A stretch of DNA of 64,000 nt from Sulfurimonas sp. (lineage in GTDB: Bacteria > Campylobacterota > Campylobacteria > Campylobacterales > Sulfurimonadaceae). The notes below the pieces were generated by a model. That model worked only from the letters and a program-made list of their open reading frames with translations, was not told where the DNA came from and ran no database searches. Location of the stretch: positions 30,482 through 94,481 of the forward strand of contig NZ_JAPHUF010000003.1 of assembly GCF_026196735.1 (NCBI RefSeq), in the 5' to 3' direction. Both the position numbers and the translations under genes were made by a program. Numbering within the stretch: position 1 is the stretch's first letter; every line of letters starts with the position of its first letter. This document shows positions 26,006-35,124 of the stretch, piece by piece.

Positions 26006-26014
26006 CTTATCTCC

Positions 26015-27925
26015 TTAAAATTTCAGTGTTAGCCCTGCGATTGCAGTGGTTGTAAAATTTACAGGATATATAGCATCATCTTCTATCCACAAAGCATTTT
26101 TCTGGCTAAAGATATTGTTTATTTTAGCGAAAAGTTTTAAATTATCTTTTGTGTAGCTTATTGAGATATCCGTACTCTTATAGGCATCTTGTTTTTGAGC
26201 AAAGTTATTGTTGAAATCACTCGCCGCATACGCCTCTGAGCGGTAAACTTGAGTAACTGCGAGAGTAATATTTTTGCTTGGAAGATAATTAAGTGTTGCT
26301 TTTATGTTATGGTCTGAGACACCCGGTAAATCATTTCCTGAAAAATTTTCGCCATTGTCAATCTCTTTATCTATCTTTGCTTGAACATAGTTATAGTTCA
26401 GCACTACATTAAACTCATTTGTTATTAGCCATTTGTCATAAATATCTAGACCATACTTGTGAGATTTGTCTATATTTGTATTTACTCCGCTCCACGGACC
26501 GGTTTTATGATAATAGATTTCATCTTCTAAATCAACATAAAAAAGAGAAATTTTTAATTTGTTATTAGGTTTGATGTAGTTAAACCCAAGCGTAAAACTA
26601 TCTGTTTTCATTGGGCTTATAAAGCCGTTAAATGTTCCTCCGTAATCAAAAAACCTATCAATATCTGGAGCTTGATATGCATGAGCATAGTTTATAAAAA
26701 CGGATTTTTCTTTATCAAAAGTATAGTTATAACCAAGTTCTAGACCATAAAGTGAGTAGTCATCTTTAAGCAATGTTGTTGAGTCTTTATAATCATAGGA
26801 AACTTTTTCATATCTGTAGCCTGCTTTTATGGAGTGCTTGTCAAGCTCTAAATTACCCATAACAAACCCTGCAAAATTCTCTTTGCCCGCTTCATTTGCG
26901 TTAGTTGTTCGCTCACCATCAAAAGTGTCAATTCCGGCAATAATCATCATATTTTTACTCTCATACTCAAGAGTGGTTTTTGCAGAGTTGTAAACATAGT
27001 CTGAGATTGATGAGTAGGTTATATAGTTAGATTTTTTATCCTCGCGGTTTATGTCGATGTTTAAAGAGAGTTTGTTGTCCAGATAGTAGCTCAAACCTGC
27101 GCTTATGGTATCTGTATCAAACTCTTGTTCAGTCGCACCCCAGTTTGTATCTCCGGCTTGCGAGGGGTCGTCATTATACTCATCAAGTGTCAAATAACTC
27201 GCATAAGTGACATCAGTTCTTGCAAAGGAAACGCCTGCTCTTAGTTCTAAGGCATAAGTGGGAAGATATGTTATGTTTAGTGTACCTGTTTTTAGAGAAC
27301 TCTCATCTTTGTCACCTTGGCTGTTTATAGTGCGAGTTCCGTCACTCTTTTGTGCCTCAGCACTTGCCGAGATAGAGAGTTTGTCATCATTGTATCCCAG
27401 ATAAAAAGAGCCATCAACCATGCCGTCTGTACCGCCGTAAAGAGTTATCTCTTTGGAGCTGTTTCGTTTGGTGGTTATATTTATGACACCTGCATTTGCT
27501 CCATCTCCGCCAACTACAATCCCACTTGATTTTATAATCTCCAAACGCTCTATTGAAGAGGGAGAAATTGCACTTAAAAGAGGTGCAACCATATCTATAT
27601 TGTTTATTTTTCTGCCATTTATCGTAATAACTATATTTTGGTATCCATCACCGATACCGTAACCTCTCAAGTCTAGCTTTTGGGAGAATGGATTTCCGTA
27701 AGAGGGCATTGTGATAACTGAAGTCTGTTGGTTTAAAAACTCATAAACATTTTGTACATGAGCATTTTGTATATCTTTTGCCGTGTAAATTTCAACAGCG
27801 TCAGTTGACTTCAACTCGTCTGTTTTTATTGCCGTTGAAGTAATAAGCAGGGGTTCCAGCTCAATGTCCCCAGCAACTAAAATGCTCGAGAAGAGCAACG
27901 ATAAAAGTATCTTTTTTTTGTACAT
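26015..27925 (-). CDS. TonB-dependent outer-membrane receptor, BtuB-like
   Basis: 636 aa. A signal peptide (MYKKKILLSLLFSSILVAGD) is followed by the plug domain: IEIYTAKDIQNAHVQNVYEFLNQQ-type sequence, GYGIGDGYQNIVITINGRKINNIDM, and IIKSSGIVVGGDGANAGVINITTKR. A 22-strand-type barrel then runs to the C-terminal Phe (AGLTLKF). The overall size is that of BtuB. It imports a large nutrient using TonB energy. Downstream BtuF-like, BtuCD-like and cob genes point to corrinoids. No cobalamin riboswitch could be seen in its leader. Confidence 0.88.
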   Translation of the reverse strand: MYKKKILLSLLFSSILVAGDIELEPLLITSTAIKTDELKSTDAVEIYTAKDIQNAHVQNVYEFLNQQTSVITMPSYGNPFSQKLDLRGYGIGDGYQNIVITINGRKINNIDMVAPLLSAISPSSIERLEIIKSSGIVVGGDGANAGVINITTKRNSSKEITLYGGTDGMVDGSFYLGYNDDKLSISASAEAQKSDGTRTINSQGDKDESSLKTGTLNITYLPTYALELRAGVSFARTDVTYASYLTLDEYNDDPSQAGDTNWGATEQEFDTDTISAGLSYYLDNKLSLNIDINREDKKSNYITYSSISDYVYNSAKTTLEYESKNMMIIAGIDTFDGERTTNANEAGKENFAGFVMGNLELDKHSIKAGYRYEKVSYDYKDSTTLLKDDYSLYGLELGYNYTFDKEKSVFINYAHAYQAPDIDRFFDYGGTFNGFISPMKTDSFTLGFNYIKPNNKLKISLFYVDLEDEIYYHKTGPWSGVNTNIDKSHKYGLDIYDKWLITNEFNVVLNYNYVQAKIDKEIDNGENFSGNDLPGVSDHNIKATLNYLPSKNITLAVTQVYRSEAYAASDFNNNFAQKQDAYKSTDISISYTKDNLKLFAKINNIFSQKNALWIEDDAIYPVNFTTTAIAGLTLKF

Positions 27926-27971
27926 ATTTTATTTCCGTTATATTTATATTTTTGTTGTTTGAGAGAAATAG

Positions 27972-28124
27972 TTATGCTGATGGTGGAGAGTTGTTTGCTA
28001 TTTTAAGTGGTTTGCCGTCAAGCGTGCAGACAGATACACTCGCGGCAGAGATTTTTTGTAGTGAAATATAGGCTTGAATTGCTGCTAATGAGAAGTATCT
28101 TTTACCAAACCCTTTAGGAGTCAT
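27972..28124 (-). CDS. 50-codon ORF heading the corrinoid-uptake operon
   Basis: A short frame starts MTPKGFGKRYFSLAAIQAYI, continues with SVSVCTLDGKPLKIANNS and ends SPPSA. It begins 28 bp downstream of a minus-strand TATAAT (28152-28157), with AAAAAAGG about 9 bp before the ATG, and ends 46 bp before the TonB receptor. The single Cys in VCTLDG and the C-terminal PP motif recall the ends of DUF2946-type proteins found beside TonB receptors, but it lacks a clear signal peptide. It could be a small protein, a leader peptide or a decayed gene. Confidence 0.5.
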   Translation of the reverse strand: MTPKGFGKRYFSLAAIQAYISLQKISAASVSVCTLDGKPLKIANNSPPSA

Positions 28125-28151
28125 TTATCAAAGCCTTTTTTAAATTTCACA

Positions 28152-28157
28152 ATTATA
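28152..28157 (-). promoter_or_regulatory. Candidate -10 box of the corrinoid-uptake operon
   Basis: On the minus strand the sequence reads TATAAT followed by TGTGAAATTT, about 28 bp before the 50-codon ORF. No B12-box-like element was found between here and the receptor start, so regulation by a cobalamin riboswitch is not supported. Confidence 0.45.
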
Positions 28158-28171
28158 ACTAAAAAATCAGC

Positions 28172-28177
28172 TAAAAT
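28172..28177 (+). promoter_or_regulatory. Candidate -10 box directly in front of the NFACT gene
   Basis: TAAAAT sits 7 bp before the ATG at 28185, so transcription would start on or next to the start codon and the mRNA would be leaderless. It is divergent from the corrinoid-operon promoter and shares its 60-bp control region. Confidence 0.4.
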
Positions 28178-28184
28178 AGTACCT

Positions 28185-29510
28185 ATGAAACTATCACATC
28201 TTAAGCAAATAATTACTTACCTACAAAATTTTCAAAAAATCTCTGCAATTTACAGAGTAAGCGATACAATAGTAAAGATTGCATTTGACAGAGATGATGA
28301 AATTTATTTTGAGATGCAACGCTCTAATTCAAGGATGTTTAAGTGTGAATCTTACCCTCGTTCTAAAGTATATAATGCCCCATTTGATGTACTTCTTGCC
28401 AAAAGATTTAACCGCGCGAACATTCTACATGTAGAACTTCTAAACGGCGATAAGATCATAAGAATCAAAACTTCAATTGCCTCAGCATATAAGGAAGAGA
28501 TTACTTTTTTGCAGTTTGAATTTACGGGAAAATATACAAATGTAATTATCTTGGATGAAGACAATATCGTTCTTGAAGCACTTCGACATGTAGATTTGTT
28601 TTCCTCTTTTCGTGAGGTTAGAGTAGGGCAAAAACTTTTAGATGTTCCACCTGCACCTTTTGTTGCAAAAGACTACCCTATCGATGATGTCGAGCAGTTT
28701 TTGTATGATGAGTATGCTAAAGAGATGGACAGCAAACTCTCTTCACTTAAAAAGCAAAAAATATCTTTTTTAAATAAAAAACTAAAAAAACTGCACAAGT
28801 TATACGCTTCGCTTGATGATGAGAAACAACTTGCCGAGGAAGCCCAAATATGTCAACATCAAGGAAATCTACTTCTGGCAAATATACATAATATTAAGCC
28901 ATATCAAAAAGTAGTTGAAGTAAATGATTATGATGGAGAAGTGGTTAAAATAGAGCTTCACAAGGAGTTTGACTCAGTTTCTGATATGGCAAACTCATTA
29001 TTTAACAGAAGTAAAAAGGCAAAACAAAGAGCTTCTCATATGCATCTGGAAAAAAGTTCAATCTCTTCAAAAATAGAGCATATGAAACTTTTTATCCATA
29101 CGGTTGAAGAGGCAAAAGATATAGCAAAAATCCAGCTTCTTTTTCCTAAAAATATTCAAGCGAAGAAAATAAAAGTTAATGATTCTATTGAGACTTTTTG
29201 GATAGAGGGTTATAAAGTACAGCTTGGTAAAAATGAAAAAGGCAATATTGAACTGCTTCAAAAGGCAAGAGCGAAAGATATCTGGATACATATGAAAGAT
29301 AGACCATCAGCACATGTGATTATCACAACCGACAAACAAAACCTTCCAATGAACATCATAGAGGGAGCTGCAAGACTCTGTGTAGATTTTACAATGTTTA
29401 ATAAAGACCGCTATTTGGTCGATTATACTCCTAGGAGAGAAGTGACTATTCAAAATGGTGCAAATGTATTGTATAATAAGTACAAAACAATAGAAATAGA
29501 TACTAGATGA
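28185..29510 (+). CDS. NFACT family protein (Rqc2/RqcH/fibronectin-binding A-like)
   Basis: 441 aa, shorter than the usual 550-600 aa. The N-terminal NFACT-N region (MKLSHLKQIITYLQNFQKIS to HVDLFSSFREVRVGQ) is followed by coiled coils (about 185-230 and 275-310) and an NFACT-R RNA-binding domain ending DIWIHMKDRPSAHVIITTDKQ. The family binds the large ribosomal subunit and tRNA in ribosome quality control; RqcH adds alanine tails to stalled peptides. Whether this shorter protein has tailing activity cannot be told from the sequence. Confidence 0.83.
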   Translation: MKLSHLKQIITYLQNFQKISAIYRVSDTIVKIAFDRDDEIYFEMQRSNSRMFKCESYPRSKVYNAPFDVLLAKRFNRANILHVELLNGDKIIRIKTSIASAYKEEITFLQFEFTGKYTNVIILDEDNIVLEALRHVDLFSSFREVRVGQKLLDVPPAPFVAKDYPIDDVEQFLYDEYAKEMDSKLSSLKKQKISFLNKKLKKLHKLYASLDDEKQLAEEAQICQHQGNLLLANIHNIKPYQKVVEVNDYDGEVVKIELHKEFDSVSDMANSLFNRSKKAKQRASHMHLEKSSISSKIEHMKLFIHTVEEAKDIAKIQLLFPKNIQAKKIKVNDSIETFWIEGYKVQLGKNEKGNIELLQKARAKDIWIHMKDRPSAHVIITTDKQNLPMNIIEGAARLCVDFTMFNKDRYLVDYTPRREVTIQNGANVLYNKYKTIEIDTR

Positions 29511-29520
29511 ATCTGCATTG

Positions 29521-29605
29521 AAGATGCCCTCTTCAGTGGGCACAGCGCCCCAAGCGGAATAAAGGGACTCGTTCCTTTATGGGACTATCAGTAGTGGTTC
29601 CTTCA
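29521..29605. other. Hairpin cluster after the NFACT gene
   Basis: Three stems are visible in this gap: GCCC with GGGC (29526-29540), ATAAAGG with CCTTTAT (29559-29580, perfect 7 bp), and ACTA with TAGT near 29585. None has a proper T-run, so a classical terminator is not clear. A TAAAATTAAGGAG ribosome-binding region follows for the next gene. Confidence 0.4.
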
Positions 29606-29632
29606 TTTTAGAATAAAATTAAGGAGATTGTT

Positions 29633-29944
29633 ATGGCTATTGGTCCAATTGGAAATGTTATCCATGTTAATCAACAAACTGCTAGTGTAGCTTCGGTTGC
29701 CAACAGTCATAATAATCGCGTGGACTTTCAAAATATGGTGGCGCAGGCTGCTGCACAAGAAAAAGATGAAAAAGTTTTAGAAGTTCGTCCCGCAGAAGAA
29801 AATCACGAAATTAACCCCGATAGAGAGCATGAAAAAAATGGGGCTGATCAAGAGAGTGCCAGAAATAAAAAAAGAGAAAAATCAGACGAAGACGAAATAG
29901 AGGAGAGTGAATTTCCTATACACAAGTTAGATATTAAAGTCTGA
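29633..29944 (+). CDS. Conserved-looking small hydrophilic protein of unknown function
   Basis: 103 aa. The N-terminus is mildly hydrophobic (MAIGPIGNVIHVNQQTASVASVANS) but not a signal peptide. The rest is strongly charged and probably disordered (EENHEINPDREHEKNGADQE then KKREKSDEDEIEESEF), ending HKLDIKV. A good ribosome-binding site (TAAGGAG) precedes the ATG, which supports translation. No family is recognised. It lies alone between the NFACT and cdsA genes. Confidence 0.68.
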   Translation: MAIGPIGNVIHVNQQTASVASVANSHNNRVDFQNMVAQAAAQEKDEKVLEVRPAEENHEINPDREHEKNGADQESARNKKREKSDEDEIEESEFPIHKLDIKV

Positions 29945-29978
29945 TTGGCTATAATGATCCTAATATTTTGCTAATTTC

Positions 29979-30035
29979 TCGCCAAATGGCGAAGCTTTAG
30001 TGACTGAATATACTTTGGACTTGTTTAAAGTATAT
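29979..30035. other. Two inverted repeats in the leader of cdsA
   Basis: TCGCCA-aa-TGGCGA lies at 29979-29992, and ATATACTTT with AAAGTATAT at 30008-30035 (9-bp arms, 10-bp loop). A TATAAT box occurs just upstream at 29950-29955, so both hairpins would be in the cdsA 5' leader or act as operators. Confidence 0.45.
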
Positions 30036-30060
30036 GAGATTAAATAGTAAGGTTTGTCAT

Positions 30061-30816
30061 ATGAGTATTTTCACAAGTTCCAAAGAGAGAATAGTAACAG
30101 GGCTGGTTCTTGTAGCAGCGGTGCTTTTTATTGGTTTGATAGACAACTTTTTTCTTATGTGGTTGTTTCTTGGTTTAATATATATTTTAGCCTTTCTTGA
30201 AGCACAAAAGCTTTTTGGTATAAAGAATGATACTCTTGTATTTTTTGCAGGCGGTGTTTGGCTTTTAGCTGCTTTTTATCCTTATGGTGATGACTTGTTT
30301 GTTTTAGCAGGTGTGGCTTATGGGGCTGCTGTTGCATACAACAGAGAAATCACTTGGAAAAACTTTCTTCCATTTATCTATCCTACCGCAGGTATGCTTT
30401 TTATCTTTACGATGTACCAAGAGTATGGCGTAATGAGTCTTTTATGGCTTTTAGTTGTTGTAGCACTAACTGATGTCGGGGCTTACGCAGTTGGCAAAAG
30501 CATAGGTAAAACACCTTTTAGTGAAACAAGCCCAAACAAGACTATGGAAGGTGTTGCCGGCGGGATATCTATTGCAACACTTGGCGGTATGTTTGTCGGA
30601 CTTGGCGTAGTAGATTTAGGTGTAGCTCTTGTTATATCATTTATGGTCGCAGCAAGTTCTATATTTGGTGATTTGTTTGAGAGTTCATTAAAAAGAAGTG
30701 CTGATGTAAAAGATAGTGGGAATCTGCTTCCGGGGCACGGCGGTGTTCTTGACAGAATTGACGGCTATCTTTTTGGCGCTATTGTAATGCTTGTTCTTCT
30801 TAGAGGGTTAGTATAA
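30061..30816 (+). CDS. cdsA: Phosphatidate cytidylyltransferase
   Basis: 251 aa from the ATG at 30061, which has AAGG upstream; a 9-residue longer frame from 30034 is less likely. About eight membrane helices are present. The C-terminal CDP-alcohol signature is SSIFGDLFESSLKRSADVKDSGNLLPGHGGVLDRIDGY (positions about 200-237), with its Asp residues intact. It makes CDP-diacylglycerol from phosphatidate and CTP for membrane phospholipids. Its stop codon is immediately followed by the dxr start. Confidence 0.96.
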   Translation: MSIFTSSKERIVTGLVLVAAVLFIGLIDNFFLMWLFLGLIYILAFLEAQKLFGIKNDTLVFFAGGVWLLAAFYPYGDDLFVLAGVAYGAAVAYNREITWKNFLPFIYPTAGMLFIFTMYQEYGVMSLLWLLVVVALTDVGAYAVGKSIGKTPFSETSPNKTMEGVAGGISIATLGGMFVGLGVVDLGVALVISFMVAASSIFGDLFESSLKRSADVKDSGNLLPGHGGVLDRIDGYLFGAIVMLVLLRGLV

Positions 30817-31890
30817 TTGATAATATTAGGCTGTACCGGTTCAATAGGTGTAAATACACTCGAAGTTGCTAAAAAGTTCAACATTAATATTGAAGTTTTA
30901 GTTGCTGGAAATAACATTGAACTCCTGAACAAACAGATTTTAGAACATAAGCCAAAGGTTGTTGTTGTAGCCAAGAGTGATGATATCTCTCGTGTTAATC
31001 ATAACAATGTTTTTCATGGTGAAGAGTCAATATTAAAAGTCATTGAAGACTCATCAAGCGACTTAGTTGTAAATGCTCTTGTTGGATTTTTAGGGCTTCG
31101 TCCTACGCTCACTTCCATTGCTTGCGGAAAAAAAGTGGCTCTTGCAAATAAAGAATCACTTGTTGCTTGTGGTAGTTTCATGGATATCACTAAAATCCAA
31201 CCAATTGACTCTGAACACTTTGGTCTTTGGTACCTTATGCAGGACAGACCTGTTGAGAAGATGATTATTACTGCCAGCGGTGGAGCATTTCGTGATTGGG
31301 AAGTCTCAAGATTAGCTACTGCAACACTTGCAGATACCCAAAAACATCCAAATTGGTCTATGGGACAAAAAATCACTATAGATTCGGCTACTATGGTCAA
31401 CAAGATGTTTGAACTTTTAGAAGCAAGATGGCTTTTTGGGGAGGGCAAATATGATGCGATTATAGAGACAAAGTCGCTTATTCACGCCCTTATAGATTTC
31501 AAAGACGGCTCGACTACCGCACACTTTGCAAATGTAAGTATGCAACTCCCTATAGCCTTTGCGCTTGATGCCAAGATGCAAGAAAATATACTCTCACATG
31601 TCGATTTATTAAAAGTCGGTTCACTTGAATTTCGTGAGATAACTACAGACAGATATCCTATTTGGCAAATAAAAGAAGAACTTCTTAAAAATCCAGCTCG
31701 CGGCGCAGTTGTAAATGCTGCAAATGAAGTGGCTATAGAGAAGTTTATAAACAAAAAGATAGGTTTTATGGATATCAGTAAAATCATCATAGATACTTTT
31801 GAAAGATTTACCCAGTTACCAAAAAGTATTGATGATGTTTTTGCGCTTGACAGAGAAGTTAGAAATTTTGTAAGAGAGAGCAGAAGATAA
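30817..31890 (+). CDS. dxr: 1-deoxy-D-xylulose 5-phosphate reductoisomerase
   Basis: 357 aa. It begins at a TTG directly after the cdsA TAA, since LGCTGSIGVNTLEVAKKF (the NADPH-binding GxTGSIG loop) starts at residue 4 and no ATG lies nearer. KVALANKESLVACG, PIDSEHFGLW and the substrate loop IITASGGAFRDW are standard, as is DSATMVNKMFELLEARWLF. It catalyses the first committed step of the MEP isoprenoid route, using NADPH and a divalent metal. The gapless junction implies translational coupling with cdsA. Confidence 0.97.
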   Translation: MIILGCTGSIGVNTLEVAKKFNINIEVLVAGNNIELLNKQILEHKPKVVVVAKSDDISRVNHNNVFHGEESILKVIEDSSSDLVVNALVGFLGLRPTLTSIACGKKVALANKESLVACGSFMDITKIQPIDSEHFGLWYLMQDRPVEKMIITASGGAFRDWEVSRLATATLADTQKHPNWSMGQKITIDSATMVNKMFELLEARWLFGEGKYDAIIETKSLIHALIDFKDGSTTAHFANVSMQLPIAFALDAKMQENILSHVDLLKVGSLEFREITTDRYPIWQIKEELLKNPARGAVVNAANEVAIEKFINKKIGFMDISKIIIDTFERFTQLPKSIDDVFALDREVRNFVRESRR

Positions 31891-31891
31891 T

Positions 31892-32914
31892 ATGATTAAT
31901 TGGATTATAGATAAGATAATTGTCCTGCTTTCAATTTGTACGCCAAAAATGATAATTATTTTTTTTACTATCCTTGCTCTAATTGGATCTATACCTTTGG
32001 TTTACTTGTTCAGTGTACTTTTTGGTGTCGAGTACACAAACTTTTTATTTTCTATTTCTATACTTTTACCGCTTATATTAACTCCATTAACTATCGCAGT
32101 TATAATCAGACTTACAAAACATTTAAAATATATTAAAATATATCTACAAGATGAGATAGAAAAAAATAAGAAAAAAGATATTATGCTTTTTGAGCAGGCT
32201 CGCTTTGCTTTAATGGGTGAGATGATGGCAAATATTTCTCATCAGTGGAAGCAGCCATTAAATACTATTGGTTTAGCAACTGTAGATGCAAGAATGTCAA
32301 AATGTGATGAAACAAACTTGGAAAAGAACTTTGATATCATAGAGGATAATATAAGTCATTTGGCGATAACAATCAATGATTTTATGTCATTTTTTGATAA
32401 AAGAAACAACCTTGAGATTAGAAAAATTGATAATATTGTAAAAGAGATAAAAAGTATTATCAATACACATATAGCAAACAAAGATATAGAGTTAGAGATA
32501 GATATTCAAGAGAGTGCAAAAGATGTAAAGTTAGCATCATCCATATCTCAGGTAATACTAAACATATTAAATAATTCAATAGATGCTTTTAATGAAGAAA
32601 TTAAAAATAAAAAAATAAGTTTGATATTTAGAGTAAAAGATTATGCACTAGAAATCGTATGTATAGACAATGCAAAAGGGATAGAAGCAGAGATAGAAGA
32701 TAAAATCTTTGACCCATACTTTACTACTAAAGATAAATCGCAAGGAACCGGAATAGGACTCTACATGTCAAAGCAGATAGTTCAAAAATTATTTTCCGGG
32801 ACTATTGAAGTAAACTCCCAAATTGATACTAAAAAAGAATGCAAAAATAAGACTTGTTTTTACATCACTCTGCCGTTTTCTGATCAATGTGTTTTAAAAG
32901 AATCTGAAAAATGA
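31892..32914 (+). CDS. Membrane sensor histidine kinase
   Basis: 340 aa. Two hydrophobic segments (about 7-33 and 38-66) are joined by a very short loop, so there is almost no external sensor. A coiled linker leads to the H-box GEMMANISHQWKQPLNTIGLA (His at about 117). N-box ILNILNNSIDAF and G boxes DNAKGIE and GTGIGLYMSKQIVQ follow. No response regulator is adjacent. It begins 1 bp after dxr and overlaps the adenine methylase gene by 4 bp. The signal is unknown; membrane or redox cues are guesses. Confidence 0.9.
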   Translation: MINWIIDKIIVLLSICTPKMIIIFFTILALIGSIPLVYLFSVLFGVEYTNFLFSISILLPLILTPLTIAVIIRLTKHLKYIKIYLQDEIEKNKKKDIMLFEQARFALMGEMMANISHQWKQPLNTIGLATVDARMSKCDETNLEKNFDIIEDNISHLAITINDFMSFFDKRNNLEIRKIDNIVKEIKSIINTHIANKDIELEIDIQESAKDVKLASSISQVILNILNNSIDAFNEEIKNKKISLIFRVKDYALEIVCIDNAKGIEAEIEDKIFDPYFTTKDKSQGTGIGLYMSKQIVQKLFSGTIEVNSQIDTKKECKNKTCFYITLPFSDQCVLKESEK

Positions 32915-33900
32915 ACTATATAGGTTCAAAGTTTAGACTCTCTTCTTGGATAAAAGATGAGGTAATAAAAGTAGTCGGTCAAGATTTGTCACAAAAAGTC
33001 TTTTGTGATATGTTTGCCGGAACCGGAATAGTAGGGCGAACATTTAAAAAAGATGTAAAAAAAGTCATCTCTAATGACTTGGAACACTATAGCTTTGTAC
33101 TCAACAAAAATTACATACAAAACCATGAAGAGATAGAAGATAAAGTTAAGTATATAAATGAGCTAAATAACCTGCCTTTGGTTGAAGATGGCTTTATATA
33201 CCAAAACTACTGTTTAGGCAGCGGAAGCAATAGACAGTACTTTAGTGATTATAATGGTAAAAAGATAGACACAATCAGAAGAAAAATTGCAGAGTGGAGT
33301 GAGACTAAAAAGATAAGCAGTAACTTATACTATTTTTTACTTAGCTCACTTTTGGAGAGTGCTGACAAAGTCGCAAATACAGCTTCTGTATATGAGGCAT
33401 TTTTAAAAACAATAAAAAAACCTGCTTTAAAAGAGTTGGAGCTGCTTCCTGCAAACTTCATCTTAAACAAAAACTCCCATCAAGTCTTTAATGAAGATTC
33501 CAATGAGTTGATTAGAAAAATAAGCGGTGACATACTCTATCTTGACCCGCCGTATAACCATAGACAGTATAGCTCCAAGTATCATATTTTAAATACAATA
33601 AGCCTTTATGATGAGTTTACTCCGCAAGGCAAAACAGGACTCAGAGAGTACAATCGTTCAGACTACTCCAAAAAAAGAAAAGTGCATGAGAGTTTTAAAG
33701 AGTTGATTGCCAATGCTCAGTTTAAGTATATTTTTCTAAGCTACAACAATGAGGGTTTGATGAGTGAAGAGGATGTTAAAAGCATAATGCAAAAATATGG
33801 AAAGTACTCCTTGGTAAAAAAAGAGTATAAACGATTTAAAGTACAGCTAAATGCACAAAACAAAACTTTTGAATATTTACATATTTTGGAGAAAGTATAA
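32911..33900 (+). CDS. D12-class DNA adenine-N6 methyltransferase
   Basis: 329 aa. The N-terminal NYIGSKFRLSSWI and FCDMFAGTGIVGRTFKK form the SAM-binding motif I. The catalytic motif IV is DPPY in ILYLDPPYNHRQYSS (about 207-221). A target-recognition region lies between them. It methylates adenine in a site that cannot be read from the sequence. No restriction gene is adjacent, so it is an orphan methylase or belongs to a split system. It overlaps the histidine kinase gene by 4 bp, an unusual coupling. Confidence 0.9.
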   Translation: MNYIGSKFRLSSWIKDEVIKVVGQDLSQKVFCDMFAGTGIVGRTFKKDVKKVISNDLEHYSFVLNKNYIQNHEEIEDKVKYINELNNLPLVEDGFIYQNYCLGSGSNRQYFSDYNGKKIDTIRRKIAEWSETKKISSNLYYFLLSSLLESADKVANTASVYEAFLKTIKKPALKELELLPANFILNKNSHQVFNEDSNELIRKISGDILYLDPPYNHRQYSSKYHILNTISLYDEFTPQGKTGLREYNRSDYSKKRKVHESFKELIANAQFKYIFLSYNNEGLMSEEDVKSIMQKYGKYSLVKKEYKRFKVQLNAQNKTFEYLHILEKV

Positions 33901-34029
33901 ATGAATGAAGAAAAGATTTTAGAAGCTACAAGCGGAGGTGATTTACTTACTTGGGGCGTTATGTTTGGTCTGCTTGTTGTTGTAGCGATAGGCTTGGCTA
34001 TCTGGGATAAAAAGAGCAGGAAGGAATAG
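33901..34029 (+). CDS. 42-aa single-pass membrane protein
   Basis: The frame starts at the ATG directly after the methylase stop. It has a polar N-terminus (MNEEKILEATSGGDLLT), one strongly hydrophobic helix (WGVMFGLLVVVAIGLAIW) and a basic tail (DKKSRKE), giving an N-out/C-in topology by the positive-inside rule. It fills the gap before tsaD. No family is recognised with confidence; it resembles short inner-membrane proteins of the DUF3149 kind in length only. Confidence 0.6.
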   Translation: MNEEKILEATSGGDLLTWGVMFGLLVVVAIGLAIWDKKSRKE

Positions 34030-34036
34030 AGTATAG

Positions 34037-35017
34037 ATGATATTAAGTATTGAGAGTTCATGCGATGACAGTGCAATATCAATTACAGAGATTGCTACAA
34101 AAAAACTTCTTTTTCATAAAAAAATATCTCAGGAGTTAGAACACTCTGTGTATGGCGGGGTTGTTCCCGAACTTGCTGCAAGACTTCATGCGGAAGCATT
34201 ACCTAAGATACTTGAAGAGTGTGAAGTATACTTTAAAGATTTAAAAGCAGTAGCGGTTACATCTACTCCCGGACTTGCCGTAACTTTGGTTGAGGGTGTT
34301 ACCATGGCAAAAGCCATTTCTGTGGCACTAGGCATTCCTCTCATAGGCGTAAATCATCTCATAGGGCATATCTACTCTTTGTTTATCGAAAAAGAAGCAG
34401 AGTTTCCTCTTACGGTTCTTTTGGTCTCCGGCGGACACACGCAGGTAATGGAAGTTAAAAGTTTACAGCAGATAGATACGGTGGCAAAAAGTATGGATGA
34501 CAGTTTCGGTGAGAGTTTTGACAAAGTCGCTAAGATGATGGGACTTGGTTATCCAGGCGGACCGCTTATAGAGAAGTTGGCAAAAGATGGAGATAGAAAA
34601 AAACATAACTTTACTATACCTCTGTCTCAGTCGCCACTTATAGCCTTTTCATACTCCGGACTTAAAAATGCAGTTAGGCTGGCAATAGAAAAGGCACAGA
34701 GTAAAGATGAGTATAAAGATATCGCAGCCTCATTTGAGCATATTGCATCAGCTCATTTAATTCAGAAGTTAAAAAAGTATTTTAAAGATGTTCCCCCAAA
34801 AAGATTTGCCATAGTTGGCGGAGCGAGTGCAAACTTATATTTAAGAGGACAGATAGAAGAACTTTTAAAACCTTACGGGGCATCACTTCTGCTTAGTGAA
34901 CTTAAATACTGTTCAGACAATGCGGCAATGATTGGAAGAGTTGCTGTAGAGATGTATGAAAAAAAGATGTTCAGTACCTTAGACGAACTGGACATCTCTC
35001 CAAAGAGCAAATTGTAA
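34037..35017 (+). CDS. tsaD: tRNA N6-adenosine threonylcarbamoyltransferase
   Basis: 326 aa. [15 protein letters not shown] opens the ASKHA fold. The metal-binding HxxxH motif is [11 protein letters not shown] (about 107-117), then [35 protein letters not shown], and the C-terminal [11 protein letters not shown] and [10 protein letters not shown]. It transfers threonylcarbamoyl to A37 of ANN-decoding tRNAs, with TsaB/E/C partners encoded elsewhere. It follows the 42-aa membrane gene by 7 bp. Confidence 0.97.
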   Translation: MILSIESSCDDSAISITEIATKKLLFHKKISQELEHSVYGGVVPELAARLHAEALPKILEECEVYFKDLKAVAVTSTPGLAVTLVEGVTMAKAISVALGIPLIGVNHLIGHIYSLFIEKEAEFPLTVLLVSGGHTQVMEVKSLQQIDTVAKSMDDSFGESFDKVAKMMGLGYPGGPLIEKLAKDGDRKKHNFTIPLSQSPLIAFSYSGLKNAVRLAIEKAQSKDEYKDIAASFEHIASAHLIQKLKKYFKDVPPKRFAIVGGASANLYLRGQIEELLKPYGASLLLSELKYCSDNAAMIGRVAVEMYEKKMFSTLDELDISPKSKL

Positions 35018-35124
35018 TCTTAAACTAAACTTACACGAAAGTGCCCTTGTATTCAAATAAGAGTGTTCTTATCCGATTTAACATATACTTCGTTCAACAA
35101 ATAAATAAACAAAAGGAGCCAAAA

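Noticed and set aside
27926..28180. Cobalamin riboswitch before the TonB receptor
   Set aside because: No B12-box-like sequence or long structured leader could be recognised; the space is filled by the 50-codon ORF and a promoter.
35041..35124. Longer N-terminus for tpx from 35041
   Set aside because: The extra residues are not typical of Tpx, and the ATG at 35125 has a strong AAAAGGAG ribosome-binding site.
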